From Candidatus Angelobacter sp. Gp1-AA117 (GTDB lineage Bacteria; Acidobacteriota; Terriglobia; Terriglobales; Acidobacteriaceae): a stretch of DNA of 64,000 bases. The first letter of the stretch is position 1. Each line of letters opens with the position of its first letter. A model generated the notes under the pieces. It searched no databases. It worked only from the letters and a program-made list of their open reading frames with translations, and was not told where the DNA came from. Both the position numbers and the translations under genes were made by a program. Shown in pieces: positions 61,707-64,000 of this stretch. The DNA lies in contig QHVI01000076.1 in assembly GCA_003223515.1 (NCBI GenBank), positions 1 to 64,000 on the forward strand. Direction: 5' to 3'.

Positions 61707-64000
61707 TTAAATCTGCGTTGCCTTGCGGACTTTCTTCAGATAATCCACATTGGGCCGTGTTCCCAAATCTTCCAGCACCTGATACTGGCGCTGGCTGTGG
61801 CGCAGTTTGGAAACCCGGCTCTCCGGGTCTTTGAGATCGCCGAAAACAATGGCCTGCGTGGGACACGATTGCTGGCAGGCGGTCTGAATATCGCCATCCG
61901 CCAGTTCACGCTTGCCCTGTAAGGCTGTGTTCTTGGCCAACTGGATACGCTGCACGCACAGGCTGCATTTCTCCATCACGCCGCGCGAGCGAACTGCCAC
62001 GTCAGGATTCAGCACCAGCCGCCCGACGGGGTTGGCCATGTTGTAATCAAAGGCGTCGTTTTCGGTGTAGTTGTACCAGTTGAAGCGCCGCACCTTGTAC
62101 GGGCAATTGTTGGCGCAATAGCGCGTGCCGATGCAGCGGTTGTAGACCTGCTGGTTCAATCCTTCAGAACTGGTAGTAGTCGCCAGCACCGGACATACGG
62201 TTTCACACGGCGCATCCTGGCAGTGCTGGCACAGCATGGGCTGGTGCAGTGTTACCGGATTCTCTTCCGGCCCGCTGTAATAGCGGTCAATGCGAATCCA
62301 GTGCATGATGCGGATACGCTCGATCTGGTCCTTGCCCACCACCGGCACATTGTTCTCTGCCTGGCAGGCCACCACGCAGGCCGAGCATCCGGTGCAGGCA
62401 TTCATGTCAATGGCCATGCCCCACGCGTGTTCGCCATGTGGACGGTCAGCCCACAGCGTTGGCAATGTCTCGCCCTTCTCGCTTTCGCCCTTCTGCAGTT
62501 CCTCCAGGCTCATCTCCAGAACGATGGGACGGCCTTCCATGGAGAAGTGCGTCTGCGTGCTGGCCAGACTTTCCTGGCGGCCGGTTTTTTCGATTGAAAC
62601 GTTCGTCGCTGAGTAGCGGCGCTGCCCATCCCGCATCGCAGTCAGCGGAAAGACGTTGGTTCCAACATTCTTTCCAGCTTTTCCCACCTGCGTTCTGCCT
62701 TGGCCGAGCGCGATAGAGATGGTGCGGCCATCTTGTCCGGGTTGGATGAACGCCGGAATTTCGACTTTTCCGTTGCTGGTGTTAAGCCGCAGTACATCGC
62801 CATTGCTGATGCCCAGCCTGGTCGCCAGTGCAGGGGCTACAGCGGCATAGTTGCCCCAGGTAACTTTGCTGATCGGATCGGGCAGCTCCTGCAGCCAGGG
62901 ATTGTTGGCTTGCGAGCCATCGCGCAGCGCCACGCTTTCATAGAAGTGCAGTTCGTATTTGTCCGCGGCACTCTGTGCCTGTTTGCTTTCCTGAAGAATA
63001 GTTTGCGCCGCAGCTTTCCAATTTCCATGGAAGGCCGCTAGCTTTGCAATTTCCCTGGATGGAAGAATGACAACTCCATCCTGCAACGAGCGCTCCCAGA
63101 ACGCGGTGAAGTCCTGCACTTCCTTCTGGCGCGCAAACATGTTCTTTTGCCAGTAATCGCGCAGGTAGTTGTAGTAGCTTGGCTTTTCCTCTCCCGCCCA
63201 GCGCAGCAGGCTTTCCTGGGCGGCGCGGGTCTCGAACAGCGGAGCAATCAAAGGCTGGGCCAGGCTGAAATGCGACTCCACCGGCTCCGCATCACCCCAT
63301 GCTTCCAGGAAATGATGATCAGGGCAGACGGCGCTAACCTGTGAGCTGGTCTCATCCCGGCGGTCAGCGAACGAAACTGAAAGCGAAACTTTCTTCAATC
63401 CGTTGAGGAACTCATCCGAGGAAGGATAGTCGTACGCGGGGTTCACACCATAAAGCACCAGCGTGTGTACCTTCCCGTCGTTCATCTCCTTCACCAGGTC
63501 AGCCAGCGCGGCATCGTCGCCGGTGCGCTGCAGTGAAGGATGAACAAGATCAACAGTCTTGCTGATGTTGCCCAGGAAGCTGTTCAGTGCGTTGACGACG
63601 ATCTGTACCGATACATCATTCGAACCGCTCACAATCAGCGACTCACCACGATGCTTCCACAGTTCATCAGCTACTGCGTCCAGCCTTTTCGTCTCGATTG
63701 GGTCTTCGCCTTGTGGTGTTCCGGCGTTTCCGGCCTTCTGTGCGATGCGCCGCAGCAAGGCCACCGCGACGGCGCCCAGTTGCGACGGAGCAACAGGAAC
63801 ACGCACATCGGCATTGCTGCCGGTGACTGACATTCCTGATTCAAATTGAATGTGAAGAGCAGGAGTACCTTCCGGTTTGCGGTTGCTGGCATATTGGCGC
63901 GCAAACTCTACCGGCGAGAGCCAGGTGCCCAGGAAATCCGCCTCCAGGCCGACAATGACACGGGCTTTATCGAAGGAGTAATGAGGAATCGCGGCCTGCC
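61707..64000 (-). CDS. actB: Alternative complex III subunit ActB (iron-sulfur, molybdopterin-like), 5' part outside window
   Basis: The frame is open to the window's right end (about 764 residues visible); an internal ATG at 63833 is not the real start, since upstream codons continue the family sequence (FDKARVIVGLEADFLGTWLS). The visible N-terminal part is the molybdopterin-oxidoreductase-like domain without obvious cofactor residues. The C-terminal ferredoxin part has four cysteine sets: CTGCSACVVAC, CQHCQDAPCETVC, CIGTRYCANNC and CSLCVQRI with CQQSCP. It carries electrons from quinol to the cytochromes. In other act operons actA (pentaheme) lies upstream, which would be beyond 64000. Confidence 0.92.
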   Translation of the reverse strand, partial: QAAIPHYSFDKARVIVGLEADFLGTWLSPVEFARQYASNRKPEGTPALHIQFESGMSVTGSNADVRVPVAPSQLGAVAVALLRRIAQKAGNAGTPQGEDPIETKRLDAVADELWKHRGESLIVSGSNDVSVQIVVNALNSFLGNISKTVDLVHPSLQRTGDDAALADLVKEMNDGKVHTLVLYGVNPAYDYPSSDEFLNGLKKVSLSVSFADRRDETSSQVSAVCPDHHFLEAWGDAEPVESHFSLAQPLIAPLFETRAAQESLLRWAGEEKPSYYNYLRDYWQKNMFARQKEVQDFTAFWERSLQDGVVILPSREIAKLAAFHGNWKAAAQTILQESKQAQSAADKYELHFYESVALRDGSQANNPWLQELPDPISKVTWGNYAAVAPALATRLGISNGDVLRLNTSNGKVEIPAFIQPGQDGRTISIALGQGRTQVGKAGKNVGTNVFPLTAMRDGQRRYSATNVSIEKTGRQESLASTQTHFSMEGRPIVLEMSLEELQKGESEKGETLPTLWADRPHGEHAWGMAIDMNACTGCSACVVACQAENNVPVVGKDQIERIRIMHWIRIDRYYSGPEENPVTLHQPMLCQHCQDAPCETVCPVLATTTSSEGLNQQVYNRCIGTRYCANNCPYKVRRFNWYNYTENDAFDYNMANPVGRLVLNPDVAVRSRGVMEKCSLCVQRIQLAKNTALQGKRELADGDIQTACQQSCPTQAIVFGDLKDPESRVSKLRHSQRQYQVLEDLGTRPNVDYLKKVRKATQI

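Overview
The window looks like a chromosomal segment of an acidobacterium of the Koribacter/Terriglobia type. The assignment rests on gene content rather than on any rRNA: an Acidobacteria-typical VWFA-related secreted protein, an alternative complex III (Act) respiratory operon, the hopanoid radical-SAM gene hpnJ, a fused transaldolase-glucose-6-phosphate isomerase, and an unusual chaperone-usher-like operon whose subunit is of a type I know from acidobacteria. Most genes lie on the minus strand in tight operons with 1-4 base stop/start overlaps.

Layout. 1-908: 5' part of an ABC exporter. 1034-11379: a minus-strand sugar-phosphate operon tkt-rpiB-(tal-pgi)-gnd-zwf-glk-pgl, which encodes glucose phosphorylation, the oxidative branch and nearly all of the non-oxidative pentose phosphate pathway; only rpe is absent. 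11.4-12.2 kb: a mostly non-coding stretch with a candidate structured RNA. 12.3-19.3 kb: secreted S9 peptidase, uvrB, an LprI-like protein and a HAD phosphatase. 19.4-21.6 kb: fused E1 alpha/beta 2-oxoacid dehydrogenase. 21.8-27.4 kb: VWFA-related protein, hpnJ with an EamA pair (one member reduced to a remnant), and two accessory genes. 27.5-31.1 kb: TolC, TPR and HlyD-type adaptor operon. 31.2-33.1 kb: queF and an MFS carrier. 33.2-37.7 kb: four-gene chaperone-usher-like surface-fibre operon. 38.3-40.6 kb: RsbW/STAS regulatory pair, two small unknown genes and an AhpD-like gene whose second catalytic cysteine codon is TGA. 40.64-44.42 kb: an IS1-like transposon with perfect 22-bp inverted ends and an 8-bp target duplication. 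It carries passenger genes and a serine-type tRNA with anticodon UAU. 44.7-54.8 kb: di-heme oxidoreductase, PPIase, a DksA-like/SpoIIE fusion phosphatase, an MgtE-like/Nramp-like metal transport pair, NUDIX and DUF72 genes. 54.9-64.0 kb: alternative complex III genes (actB partial, C, D, E, F) followed by a large pentaheme cytochrome.

Two signals stand out. First, the AhpD-like gene (38278-38802) has an in-frame UGA exactly at C-x-x-U, and a hairpin starting at that UGA has the architecture of a bacterial SECIS element, so it is best read as a selenoprotein gene. Second, the 3.76-kb transposon has intact boundaries, a palindromic operator at two of its promoters and a Ser-like tRNA that would read AUA codons.

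Almost every intergenic gap contains members of several short repeat families. One is the 'CTCTGCGTCCTCTGCGGT' type, one the 'CACAGATCAACACAGAT / CGCTGATAAACGCTGA' type, one is built from TAGCTAC units and one from GTAAAT units, and one carries the CGCAGCC...GGCTGC palindrome. Some have extended into gene ends and distort naive start or stop calls.
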